Part shown: positions 24,483 to 36,790 of the stretch, in pieces
Numbering within the stretch: position 1 is the first letter of the stretch
Layout: the number at the start of each line of letters is the position of its first letter
Source of the DNA: Nephrocerus scutellatus
Lineage: Eukaryota; Arthropoda; Insecta; Diptera; Pipunculidae
Direction: 5' to 3'
Assembly: GCA_947095585.1 (NCBI GenBank)
Contig: OX352763.1
Coordinates: 42,334,010-42,398,009 of the forward strand
DNA: 64,000 nt
Translations under genes and position numbers: made by a program
Notes under the pieces: generated by a model
Seen by the model: the letters and a program-made list of their open reading frames with translations, nothing else
Database searches by the model: none
What the model was told of the DNA's origin: nothing

Positions 24483-25865
24483 TTGCTGGACCTGATGGCA
24501 TTCCCGCTATAGTTTTGACGAGGTTTTCGTCAACTTTGGCATTGGCGCAGTGTTACGCAGACATTTCCATTTCCCTTATTCTTCTGGAGTCGTCCCAAGG
24601 AATTTATCCAGTCTGTTCCTAAAAAAGGCGAAGCGTGATCTCTTTCCTCGTACCAACCCGAAATCCTGATCATCTTAAGCTTATGCAATAACTTGAATCA
24701 CGTGAAATACTTAATGACCAGCAGTAAAGTTTTCGTAGGCAACGTTCTACAGGTGACCTGATGGCTCATCTCACCGAAAAATGGAACCAGTCTGTTCACA
24801 GATTTGGTGAAAGCAAAGTTGTTGAACTTGATATTTCCAAGGCATCAAGCTCTTTTGTCGAAAATGGAATTAATAACGCCCTGCTCGATTTGACTAGTAG
24901 CTACCTTTCTGACCATTCAATTCAGGTCATATTGGACGGATTCAAATCCAATGTTCACCGCAGAAACGCCGGGTTTCCCCAAGGCTCTGTTTTGTCTCCG
25001 ACACTCTTTCTGATTTTCATTAATGATTTCCTAATCCAATCCATTCTTTCGTTGACGACAGCACTCTTAGCTTTTTGTAAGATTTCACGCTTTCTGCACG
25101 TCCCTCTTCGTCGCACGTGGAACTTGAACCACACCGTAGGTTAAGCACGTTATGTTTTGACCTTGTCAGCATAACATGGTGGGGACTATCTAATACAGTT
25201 GAATTTAACGCTTCCAAAACCAAACTCAATGCTGTCTTCTGTCGTCCAAGCGTAATTTAAACCCCCAACGAATGGATTTTGCATCGAAGAAACTGAAAAA
25301 CTCGCAATTCTCGGTATGTGCGTCAACAACAAGCTATTTGCCATCGATATGAATGCTGCGAAATGTTTAGGTTTCCTTAAAAGTTGTAAGATGCACTTCA
25401 CTCATTCAGATCTGGCTACTATTTTCAAGGCATATATTCGCGCTTGAATACAACTGTATTGTCTGGGCAGGTGCCCCCAAGACCACATTGCATCTACTAG
25501 ACAGAGTTCAGAACCGCGCGATAAAACCTATTGGTGACGTAAATATCGCGAAAACAATCGAATCGCTTGAACATCGTAGGAATGTTTCCTGCTTGTCACT
25601 GTTTGATCGCTTTTTCCACAAGCGGTGTTCAAAAGAAGTATCCAGATGCATCTCGCCCATTCTCGGACCCATCCGTAATACCCGTGCCTCAACTCGAGCC
25701 CACCGATCCACCATTAGGCCTATCTTCGGACGTACTGCATGATCTGCAGTCATTCAAGATACGCGTGCATAGACATCTGATATTTTCCTCTCCCTAATTC
25801 CCTAACGCTCACGCTGTGCTAAGCACTATAAGGGTGCAGATTCCTTCAGCGTTCGTACATTGTAA
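24483..25865 (+). mobile_element. CR1/Jockey-type retrotransposon RT relic, copy 1
   Basis: It begins at AGPDGIPAIVL, the first RT block. Frames are then broken: SYSSGVV-like, VVELDISKASSSF (motif A Asp kept, the AFDRVWH part damaged), LSDHSIQVILDGF, AGFPQGSVLSPTLFLIFIND (motif B). Motif C is damaged, with the FADDST region read as FVDDST in another frame. The C-terminal part gives LLDRVQNRAIKPIGDVN and LEHRRNVSCLSLFDRF. The 3' end has actataagggtgcagattcc and an A-rich terminus near 25865, shared with copies at 11948 and 42345. No endonuclease is attached. Confidence 0.85.
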
Positions 25866-27699
25866 AGAAAAAAAAAGTAGTAAGAAAGTTGGTTACCTTG
25901 GTAGAGATTTGCTGCCATTTTCTATTCATTTTTGGAGTTCATCAAGAAATAGTTCCGGTGTAAGTTGCATATTTAAGTAACAATTTTTAGCCAGCCCAGG
26001 TTGATGGACTTCACCTTTTAAGGTACAACACCGCCTAATATGATATTACAAATGCATAGACTCCATTCGTATAAACAATTTTAAAATTATTTAAAAAATC
26101 CCCTATTATATTCAAAATTGTATGAATCCTTGCAGTTAATTACAGTTTGCTACCTGGCCAGAGTGAAGAGGAAGTTTGTGTCGCACTCTCTTTTGTAAAA
26201 AGCTTAAAATGTTGCAAAAAAATATCGACTAATTACTCCGAGATGACTAGGCGTCTTTCTTCAAATGACATTTTGATGCCCGACAACCGCTGCATGTGAT
26301 GACAACGCATCAACAGCGATTGGATGATTTGCGAGTTTCTGCGGACGTGCAGAAGCAAACGGGAGCAAAAAATTGCAAATTAAAATGATGATGTGCGATG
26401 GCGCATGGGATAATTACACGCATGTTGGGGCGGAGCAAGCTGATGGGTGATGTACTTCTCTCCTTGTGAAGACTGCTGTCTAAAGATTTTCAGCAAACGT
26501 CACTCAGGTGATTAAGGTTGGAAAATCATGCGCTTGGTAAACACAACACAAACACCTGACATCATTGGAAAGTCGTACAGTTGCATCGTTCAATATGCGA
26601 AGTGTGAGCAGCGGTTATGATGGCCGATTGAATTTGTTTGATCGGACTACAACACCAGCGTGTAATATGTTGCTACTAATGGATCGGGACTGACACTCGT
26701 ACTCCAGCATCATCATCCACATCAGCGTGCTTCTGTGCATTGTCGACTTCGTGAAGTAAAATAAAGCGATCACAACGACGCAGCTGGTAAGCTCCTTTGT
26801 TGAGTGTTTTTGTGCTTCGACGTTCACTTGCTGTTCAATGCATTCTCAAATTGATTTCTCTTTTCTGGCTACATACATACACACATCTATACTATACACA
26901 GCCCACATTCACTAGCGTCCGATCGATGCAACAGAGCCGGATATATTTAATTTTCCAAAGATTTAATTACATTTATTACTTTGACTGCACTCCAGCGTGA
27001 TCCGGCAACATCTCCGCCGCGCCACACCGACGAATTGTATTGGTAACATTTACATCTGGCAATCGGTTCAATTAATTTCTTTTTTATTTCTGCCACATTT
27101 GTCTTTGCCTTCTGTAGACAGAGATAGGAAGGAGATAAAGTCGGTGCCGCTATGAGAACTATGCACTGTATTCGCGCTCTATTAAGCCGACAATTTAGCC
27201 AGTGGCATGAGCAATTACACAGACAGACAATGGAAAGTTTTGGCTTAAAATGTGAGGTATTTGCGACTTGAACGAGTGTATTTTGTAACACATAGTCACC
27301 TTTGCCTATATTTGACGTTCCTATATTGAGGCAAAATTTCTATGATGTAGCCTTTTTTGATTTTACATTTCCGTAACGTAACTTCCTTTTGAGTATCCAT
27401 GTTTATAATGATATTGTTTTTGAGTAATTCTGGAATGGGAATATCATGTCGAAGCATAACTGGTAGCGTATGATCTGTCTGGGTTCGAAGGCCGATCTTA
27501 TGACCGTTTTGCTACCATGGTTGAACGAGTCGGGAAGTAAGTGCACCAATAATCCAAATTCCAGCTAAAATTGGGAAATCTCTTTACCTTTCTAAGTTCA
27601 ATCCTGTCATTCTAAATCCCGCATTCTTCCCAAATATGCATTCGACAAGTGCTCTTCTTAATTCAGGTCCAAAGTAAGGTTCTTCATACCCAGGAAGAA
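25866..27699. other. Spacer, nothing recognised
   Basis: Unremarkable AT-rich DNA with short frames. I see no element, RNA gene or coding exon. Confidence 0.5.
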
Positions 27700-29515
27700 G
27701 GTTAGGTTGCGGTGACAGCTAATGCTCGCTTAGACCATTCACGTTCCTTTTTGTTACCACAGGATCTTATAGCTTTCCCCTTTTCAGAAGATCCTCTTAA
27801 TGAATCGAAGTATATCTCGCACTTTGCCGTGTTCGAGATCTGATAGGTTATTCATTAACCACTTACCTACCTAAGTGTTTGTGCCTTCTGTGCATTAGTG
27901 CCGGACATGAGCAGAGAAGATGTTCTATGGTCTCCTCCTCCTCGTCCATGCAGCTTCGGCAGAAGTCATTATATTCGACACCCATCCTTGTCGCGTGTTT
28001 CCCTATAAGGTAGTGTCCTCGCATTATACCTACAACCGCTCTCAGTTCATATCTTTGTAGGGAAATAAGCGCAGATGAGCGCTTCAAGTCCAGCTTCGGC
28101 CAGACCTGTCTTAAAATATAGCAAGTGTCGGTGTTTTCCCACTTTACATTTGTTATTGTTTCTGCCTCTTTCCGAAGCTCAAGTTTCAGTGTCGCGATAG
28201 GACTCCCTACCTCTGCCCTTTCCGGTAGCAGCTGGAGAGTCGTACCACGTCTAGCTAACTCGTCCGCCCTGCAGTTCCCCTCAATATCTGTGTGGCCCGG
28301 GACCCAAATGATCCTTATATTGAACTGCTGACTCATCTCGTTAAGAGAGGAGTGACAGCTCAACGCCACCTTAGATTTCAGCGAGACCGCCTCCAACGAT
28401 TTCATGACCACCTGACTGTCCACGTAAATGATAATCTTGTTTGAAGATAGTACATTATGCTTCAGCTAACTCATAATCTCTTCAATCGCTATCACCTCAG
28501 CCTGGTATAAGCTGCAGCGATCAGTCGGACAGAGATGCTTACTTTCAGCTTGTCACAGAAGACATCTGCTCCTACTTTACCGTCTAGCTTAGAGCCATCC
28601 GTGAAAAACTGTATTGTTTCATTATCGGTTACGGATCCACTCTTCCAGTCTTCTCTAGAGAGTATTGTTGTCCGAAAACCTTTTTGAAAGCATAAGACTG
28701 GTGTTATGTAAGCAAGTTTCGTCAGCTCTTGCTTTAGCGATTAAGTTATGGTAGAGTGCCCCTTTTGAAGACTTTTCCACTTATTGGCAGCTAACAGTCG
28801 CGTAGCTGTAATTGCCGCTTTCTCTTTGCCAAATATAGCTAGTGGTATAAGGTGGAGCATAACCTCTAGAGCGCGAGTTGGTTTAGATCTCAGCGCCCGC
28901 TTATAAGCATACAGGCCGCTATTTGTGCCTTCCCCAATATACATTTATACGTGGTTTTTTCCATAGATGACCACCGTACGCCAGTGTATCAGCTTTGGTT
29001 TCAAACCCAATTTTTTACCAATGGCGATCTTGCATGAGTATAAAGCAATATTTGCTTTATTTACTCGTTCTATTATATTAGGTTTCCAGCTCAGTTTCCT
29101 GTCCAAGATTGTCCCAAGAAATCTTGCTTTATCAGAAAAAACTAAAGTTGCCATTTAGTATTGGCGGATCAACTGTTGGAATTTTATATTTCCTGGTGAA
29201 AAGGACAAGCTCCGTCTTATTCGGGTTGATGCCCAGACCGCTTTTATTTGCCCATTCTTTAACCACTAAGAGGGCATTTTGCATAACCTCCGTAATTCTG
29301 AGGTATTTCCCTCCTTCCAGTTTCAACAGTAATTCGTTGATTACTATATTCCTGAGGAAAGGGGATAATACACCTCCTTGCGGTGTTCCTCTAACTGCCT
29401 GCCTCTTTAAGATGGAACCCCCAAGCTCCGCACTAATAATCCTGCCTAGAAGCATATGATTAATTAGTCTGCTTATAGGGTAGTCCACCTCTAGGTCTGA
29501 CAGTCCTAAGTAATA
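27700..29515 (-). mobile_element. LOA-type retrotransposon with RNase H, catalytic site deleted
   Basis: From 29510 leftwards the minus strand reads as the second ORF of a LOA/I-group element. RGTPQGGVLSPFL is RT motif B. A deletion then joins LEGGK to YLRITEVMQNAL near 29310 and removes the YADD active site. INPNKTELVLFTRKYKIP and the FLGTILDRKLSWKPNIIERV thumb follow (one stop falls near 28944). RNase H shows FFTDGSKL, YQAEV, YVDSQ and WVPGHTDIEGNCRADELARR, so its acidic residues survive. The C-terminal zinc knuckle is CRSCMDEEEETIEHLLCSC near 27930. The 3' untranslated region runs to about 27700. Frameshifts lie near 28560-28430. It is dead through loss of the polymerase site, though RNase H is well preserved. 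Confidence 0.88.
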
Positions 29516-29519
29516 TTTT

Positions 29520-29745
29520 GGGAGTTGTGGTTCGGGCCTTTAGCTTCTCGCGACCATCCTCCTTTTCTTTTATATTTTAGCACTCAAACGGAAAGGACCT
29601 ATAATTTAGAGCCATATCCTTAATTGAGTGATTGGCGGGACCGTGAAAATGGTTTCTTGATGTTTTTCTGGGACTAGAACTTCGAATCTCCTAGTCATTA
29701 TAGTTCAACTTAGTAACCACTTGAGCCACGGCACCCACTTCAGAA
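29520..29745 (-). mobile_element. tRNA-derived SINE, diverged copy
   Basis: The minus strand starts at gtgggtgccgtggctcaagt and has a box A-like TGGCTCAAGTGG. It then reads ggttactaagttgaac, a weak box B (GATTCGAAGTTC), a tcccag end, the cacggtcccgcc block, gtaggtcc-like body remnants and ggtcgcgagaagctaaaggc. The head is the gtggttact subtype also seen at 47927 and 40213. It sits directly upstream, on the same strand, of the LOA relic. Confidence 0.75.
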
Positions 29746-32700
29746 TTTCAACTTCGTCGATTTCTCTTCTGAAGAAGTACATATGGTCATGATCAGGTTT
29801 TTTGCTAAACACAAAAACCATAAATACCATTTTTCTAAAAATTTATAGGCAACATTTTTAATATTTTCCCAGGCGAACGAGCAGAGTAGAATTTTTTAAA
29901 TGTTTTCGTATCATCTAAAAACGTGTCGATTGCAGTATTCAGTATTCTAAAAAAATTATACTATCAATGTAGAAAAAACGCAGTTAAACACTTAAATTGA
30001 AGGACTGACTTCAATCAGGTTGATTTTTCTGTGCCACTTGAACGTGTATCTACCATCACTTTGTGCACCACACCTGATGAAAATTTATTAAACTGTACTC
30101 TACTAACGCATATCTACGAGTTGGAGGATAACAAAAAAAAAAAACACTTTTTATGCACGCTGTACAATAAATCCTTACTCAGTTCCCTGGCAACCTTCGG
30201 CGTTGAACTTTCCTTCCACGGCCCATCGGTTGGTCGGTATGTCTGTCTGTCGGTCGGTCTGTCTGTCTGTCGGTCGGTCTTTTTCCTGTCGTTTTCGTTG
30301 CGGCTGTTGGTAACTGATTTTTTCGCTTTTGCTGACGTCGTCGACGTCATCATCATTATCATCACCATCAAGGATATTATTCTTCGCTTCGTTGTTGCGT
30401 TTTAAATCAAAAAAAAAAGAAAAAAATATTTATAGAACGAACGAAGAAAGGAAAGACTGACTGAGAAAAAAAAAAACTGGAATATTATCCTTTGCGGTGC
30501 ATTTTTGAATTTGAGATTCGCCTCAGCAGTTTCGCCACTGTTGATTCCGATCGTTCAATGCTTGCAGCTCAACTTCGAGAAGTTGTTAGTGAAAAAAAAA
30601 TGTATTTGCATTTTTGCTGCCCCAACAACCGACAATCGGCAAGCATCCCTAGGCAAGTGGAGCCAACAACAAAAAAACGTAACGAAACGTATCCCTTGCA
30701 CGTCATGTAAGGTAGACACCGCAGCAGCACCACAACCGATCACCAATCAATGCCAAAGAAAGGCGAGCAGGAGAGGTGATGGCTGCTCAAGCCGCTGATG
30801 TGGATAAAAAAGTCAGAAATTAAAAAAATTATATTAAGACGTAATCGAAGCGAAGCCGTTGCGCCGCTCGCTACCTGAACCTAAAGTATCAAATTTTAAT
30901 GTGGTCTGATCGTCAAGGAGTTCTCTTTTTCGACCCTTCCGACGAACAGGTTTCCAAGAAATTAGCATCAACTGCACTGTTAGTTGTCATTCTGAAGATA
31001 GTTTTTTGTTGTTGTTTAGGTTCTGTTAACCCGACTCGACTTTGACTTTTTGGTTAAAATCGAAGTAAAAGTTAACTCTTCGAGAATTCTCCTTGGAACG
31101 TTATACTATTTGTCACTTTGCAACATAGTTTCTGTATAAAAGAAAGTTCGAAAACACTTCACTTGTTCGGTTACTTGAACAGTATAGAGTTTATATATAA
31201 ATTGTACTTTATAAACGTAACTTTCAGTCGCTTCAGTAGGACTATATCTGGTAAAAGCATCAAAAAGAAAGTAAGGATAGAAATGAGCAGAGTTACAAGC
31301 CAATAAGAATTATTGTTATGATTTTATGTCCATGTTTCCCTCACAGATTTAGAAAAGACTACAAGCTTCGCATGTGTTTCCAAAGGGATTTTAAGGAAAA
31401 GTTCCTCTAAATTTTAAACACCTTTTTAATGCTTGTAGAAGTATTTTTATGCAAAGTGTCTCAACACAGGTTGTGTACAAGTGAATGTTAGAATTGTACC
31501 TAGAAACCAATAGAAGCAGCTGGCTTCTAGTACGCATGATGACGTGATCTGAAAGTCAGCGATATGCGATTGCTCGCCCGTCTCTTTAATAACTTGACTC
31601 AAGTAAAATGCTTAGGCTTTCTAATCCTATTTGTACGAATCCATGCCTGCACATAGCTTTACAAATCGGTTGATTATAATTAACAAAATAGTATTCTTCT
31701 CAGAAAATGAAACAGCTTCTATACTAACCTCCTTCCACGCTCATCCGAAATGCTTTTGCAGAAAATCAAATCGAAAATCAAAACGATCAACAATATTCCA
31801 CTAGGGACTAAGCCGATAATGCGAGCTTGTTAGTCGTCGAGTGTGATTTTGAAATAAAAAACAAATTTGTTTAAAATTCGAGCAGAGCGTTGTAATCCCC
31901 TCTGATGTGACAGCATCCGATTTGCAGTGATAATCTGGTTGGAGCAGCAACATTTCACTTCTATTCCGCGTCCTTGCGGTCCTTTCAGGGCACAAAGTGT
32001 TCGAAAGTGGAAAATTATACAAACGCTAGAAATGTAAAGGATGTAGTCAGCCGCCTGCCATCGCAAAAAGTCCTTATAGCCAATCTTCAAAACAAATCCA
32101 CCACTCATTCGCGTTTATCGACAGAAGCCCTCGATGATTGCTCTTCCATCCCTGCAAAAAGCGTCCTTGTCATGTGTGAGTGTGTGTTAGAACGTACGTT
32201 CGTATGCGAGAGCAATGTCTATGTATATATACTCGTATGTGTATGATGTAATGTAATTTCCATTGCAATAAAATTATGCACGTACCGCTGCTCGGCGCCG
32301 CGTATTGTCATCTAATGGAATTGATACCCTCAATGGGAATCGAGTGGCATTGGATTTTGTCTCACACAACACCACAATACGCCCAAAGGGTGGGCTATGT
32401 CGTATCGTATCCTATGACTTTAAGAAGGCTGTTGGTTGGTTTGAAGTGGGCGTGGGAGTAGGCGCGCAGTCCTAGCAGTTCTTAAATATACAATCTCAGG
32501 CCAGGCATGGGATTCATCTCTTCGTCGTGCTCTCCTATAATACTTATTGATCTAAGAGTAATATTATTTCCGACTGATTTCATGTACCTAATTTTGCAAT
32601 TTTGCCCCCACCACTACCCCTCGGTAAACTTAGCGTTCCTCCGATGCTTATGTCGCTTCAGCTATGTGTCACGCTGATGGCAATCAACGCACATACGAGT

Positions 32701-34010
32701 ACTCGCAGTACTAGTGTACCATGTGCGTGCTGGAATGCCGCTGAGTTGCCTGAGACAGTGACATCGGACGACGATGGACCGCGCTATCACCAAGCCGCCG
32801 CATTCAACCTTCTATTAATTGGTTGCATAGTTTCATGTGTGCTAAAGGATCGGAGCCGCATGTTAAATAATGTTTACGCAATGTCGGTAGCGACGGTTAC
32901 CAGTCACCACACTGTCAATGGTTTCGTCAAGAAGAGCAGGAGAAGTAGGAAGAGGATGAGCGGAGTCTAATACCTTATTCCAATTCGGTTTGACAATTCA
33001 TTCACATTTTCCCTGCTCAAAGTTTATTTTCTTCTTCGTTATTCGAAGGATGTCATAAATATAAACAAGCAATTCGATTGGAATGAATACATTAAGGCGT
33101 AGGGTACACAACACAAAGAACGAAGTAGGTACGTCTCTCTCTCCCGGCAATTGTTCAAATAAATGCCCCAGCCAGTAGTAAGCCTCCCAAAGACTGTTCG
33201 TCTTGTTCGCGCCGTCGTCATCGATTCGCACAGGACGCTGCCGCCGCACAGAATATTCGAAGCGTAAGTAAAGAGAAAACAATCAGATTTATCAGTGAGA
33301 TGACATCGACGATGTCTCGAATGAACCGTTGCTATGGTGTGCGCGGGAGGAATCCACCATTCATCCACCCTTCAGCCGAACAACAAAAGTCTAGCACTGT
33401 GCAGCAAGGGCAAACTAACGACGTCGTCGCATATAGATACTCGTAACAAGGGGAAAAGTCAACAAAAGATCTCATCCTCCATGTTTTGTCAGGAAATTAA
33501 GTAACTACATACAACCGTGTGCCGCTGTGCACACACTTGGATGGTATTATTGTTGCCATTATTTATTGTAGCGAAGAAGCAGTTCTTTTTGGCCGAATGA
33601 ATGTGCTGCTTTAAATAGTTGTTCTCTGTCCAGAAGAACCTTCAGCTTCCGGCTCTCGCTTTAATAGCGGAAGCAGGAATTCAAAGTTGATATATTACTT
33701 GTGGCAATAGGATAACCTCCGATTGCTTAACTTCATCAGCTGGAAAATTCCTCTAATTTTCGAAATCTTGTAACAAAAAGACGCTGACTGGACACAATAA
33801 AATTTCCGGCTCTATTCGACAAATTTTGTTTCGCAAGTCTTAATTCGCATTAATCGAAATACATTTTACTTATCTCGCAATAATTGCGAATAAATTAATT
33901 GCGAAAGAGTTGAATTGCAAGATAACAAATGTCGAAGTGATCATGGCGAAATGATAAGTTGCCAAAAAAAATCCTACCAAAATTTTCCCTAAAGTAGTTG
34001 ACTCTGCGCC
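29746..34010. other. 4.3 kb without a recognised gene
   Basis: Many frames up to about 124 codons, none with a domain I recognise. Contains a TCGG/TCTG run (30226-30285), A-rich runs at 30409-30475, and several TACTCGTA/TACGAGTA words (32230, 32694, 33438). The 122-codon frame at 32602-32970 was considered and not accepted. Confidence 0.45.
30226..30285. repeat. TCGG/TCTG imperfect tetranucleotide tract
   Basis: Alternating blocks of gtcggtcggt and ctgtctgtctgt, about 60 bases. Confidence 0.9.
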
Positions 34011-34130
34011 AACTATCCATACTAATATTATAGATGTGAAGGTAGCTCTGTCTGTCTGTTACCTTATCACGGCTAAACGACTGGGCTCATAGGAACCTGG
34101 AAACTTGGAAAATTCTGGAAAAACTGAAAA
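34011..34130 (+). repeat. Fragment of a widespread insect dispersed repeat
   Basis: ccatactaatattatagatg, gtagctctgtctgtctgtta and cacggctaaacgactgggct follow in order. This composite is familiar to me as a dispersed repeat end in insect genomes, but I cannot name the family. A TTAGTTAGTTAG run follows at 34377-34390. Confidence 0.4.
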
Positions 34131-34389
34131 AATTCCGTTTTCCATGGGATTCATGTTCACTCACAATTCGAACATATAATAGGCTACAATTTTGGGTCAG
34201 TGGCGGGTAGGTTTGAGTGGGGCTCAATGGTGTGAGGTGGTTTTAGTGGGGCAGCGGCCGGATTGGTTTGGTTAGTAGGGTATGAGGGGCAGCCAGACAA
34301 CGAATGTTATTTGAGATTTTGGTCAGTCTAAACAGTGTGTTGGGGTTGGGGTCGACGGGTTCCGGGTAACACCGGGGTTAGTTAGTTAG

Positions 34390-36790
34390 TTATATCCTAT
34401 ATCCCCTCGTGGGTCCTTAACTACGCCTACGCGCCATCGCATGCGGTTTCTGGAAACGAGATTCAGCTCTCTCCAACTCTTCCCCAATTGCCGTGACTCC
34501 ACTTCAACTGCTCTGCACCATGTTTTTCTCGTTTTTCTACCTTCCTAAGATAACGGATTCCATTGCATTGCGTAGTTTTCTATGGAGCTGTCGCCTTTTC
34601 GGAGTGTTTGACCAATCCACTGCCACTTCCGTCGTTGAATGGTTGTGCCTATTGGTTCCTAACCCGCTCTCTGGTTAAGATGTTCGTTAGAGATACGGTT
34701 AGGCCTGAAAACCCTTAAGATGTTCCGTAGTCAAACGCTTTCTCAAAATCGATGAACAGCAGGTGCAGTGGTGAGCGAAATTCAACGCACTGTTCAATAA
34801 TGATCTGCAGGGTGTTGATGTGGTCGACACAGGAGGATCTAGTGAGGAAACCTGCTTGTTCGGCATTGAGTGTATCTTCTAGATGTTCCTTAATTCGCCC
34901 AAGTACTACCTTGGCTATTACCTTTGCAGTTACAGGAAAAACGTAAATGCCTCTCCAGTTTTCGCATTTCATATGACTACCTTTTTTAGGGAGCTTGACC
35001 ATTATTCCCTTCTTCCACTCGTCGGGGAAATTTTCTGCCTCCCAAGCTCTCTCTAAAAGAGGTTATAAAAGCTCTGCTGAACTCGTTGGAGAGGTACGCA
35101 GAAGCTCTGCGGGTAAACCATCTAGTCCTACCGACTTGTTTTTCTTTAGTGCGTTGATCGCGGTAGCGATCTCATCTTTACTGGGAATTGAGGTGCGAAT
35201 TCAGGAAATTATTACTTCCGGCAGCTCCGTTTGATTTGCGTGCATATCGTTGGTGAATTACGGTTAAGGACCGTATAAAAATGCTCCTTCCATCGCTTGA
35301 GCTGATCCTCATCTGAAAGGAGTATGGCACCATATAGGCCTTTCACCGGATGTTGGCTAGAGCGGTGACCCCCTGTCAGCTCTTTGGTGATTCTGTAAAC
35401 GGTTCTGCTATCGCACCTGCTCGCTGCTTCCTCTGCTTCTGAGGCCAGGTTGTTAATATAGTTACGTTTGTCACGTCTTACACTACGCTGCACTTCTCTC
35501 ATTTTGCTTCGATACAGGAGCTCTAGCTCGAACCTCGCTGCTGCTGGGGTATCTACAATACGAGCTTAAAGTATCTTCCGCCTCCAGATATTTTCTGTAA
35601 GCCACGTGCTGTGCCTTGCCTGGCTTCTACCAACAATACTTTTTCCGCTCCAGATGTGAAAACATTTTTCACGGCTTTCCAATGTTCTTGGATGGTTGTC
35701 GGCAGTGAGCTGCTGATTGCTTCCACTCCTTGCGATAAACGATCCGTTAATTGTTGGCGTACTGAAGGGATATTTAGCCGGTCGAGGCATTCGGATGATG
35801 TTGCGGATTCTTTGAACTGATGCAGTACTCAACTGGACAGTAGCTACCATAAGGTGATGATCTCGTACTCGTACCATACCCATGTCCGCTCCTCGTCTGT
35901 TTCGGACCTCTAAAAGAGAGCTCCTGATCGTCACATGGTCGATTTGGTTGGATGACGATTGCCTGTTAGTTAACAACCAGCTGACTTTGTGGCTTATCCT
36001 CAAACATGGTGCCTCCTGTGACAAGTTGGTTGGTGTTGCAGAAATCACCAAATCTTTCACCATTTCGTTCGCCGAGGCCGTGCTTCGCAATCACATGTCT
36101 GAGTCCTTCATTGTCGTTACTTACATTGGCATTCACGATGGCGATATCTCCGTTCGGCGTTGCGTTGAATACAGCGCTTAGCTGATTGGAGAAGTTGTAT
36201 TTTTCATTCTCAATCGAGGGATTCGTTGGGGCGTAACACTGTATGATCGTGACGCGACGTACTCTAGCCCGAAATCTGGCCGATAATATCCTATCACCAT
36301 GTGGGTGCCAGCAAATTAGGACTCTGCATGCTGTTGGCTTTAGCAGCAGGCCCACTCCAGAAACACGGGGACTGCCGGAGGGTTTGCCGAAGTAGAGTAG
36401 CACAGAGTTACACGTTGAGGATTGGTCATCTCCCGCGTCGAACCATCTTACTTCACTCACTCCCAGTATGTCCGAAGGAACTCATGTTCGAGTTGAAGAA
36501 ATCTGACATTTTGAGGTCCTTCACTCCCTAAGCCAAGGAGCGTTCTCACATTCCAGAAACCAATCTTAGTCCGGGTACAATAGCCAAAAGTCGTCATTAT
36601 TCGATCATTACTTATCCGAGGCGTTGTTTCAGTTTCAGTAGCGGGTATTTTTCGGTACCACAGGGTGCTAGCCCACGTTACCTAGACTAGAAACGCTAGA
36701 CCGTTCGCAATTGCAGTTTTAACCTACATGTATAAGGATTTATACACATAGTTGCTCGGGGACCACCCCTAGGAGGTAAAGCAAGCACTA
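34390..36790 (-). mobile_element. Craft/RTE-like retrotransposon with internal RT deletion
   Basis: Read leftwards from about 36790 it has a 5' leader (gggctagcaccctgtggtac, gaaactgaaacaacgcctcg). The endonuclease begins TKIGFWNVRTLLG, then after a frameshift SEVRWFDAGDD, GKPSGSPRVSGVGLLLKP and VTIIQCYAPTN. The GDFN-type site is changed (IAIVNANVSND). NQIDHVTIRSSLLEVRNRRG and the terminal DHHLMVATVQL follow. The linker (RRDKRNYINNLASEAEEA, LYGAILLSDEDQLKRWKEHF) comes next. RT blocks are LPKKGSHMKCENWRGI and FLTRSSCVDHINTLQIIIEQ, ending in FIDFEKAFDYG at 34733. The palm with YADD is missing, and the C-terminal TWCRAVEVES-, RNRMRWRVGVVKD-type domain resumes near 34680. A defunct copy. Confidence 0.85.

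Noticed and set aside
32602..32970. A 122-codon plus-strand frame
   Set aside because: No domain, no supporting splice sites and a chance-like composition.
34372..34392. TTAG-type telomeric repeat
   Set aside because: Only a few units, and higher flies do not use TTAGG telomeres.
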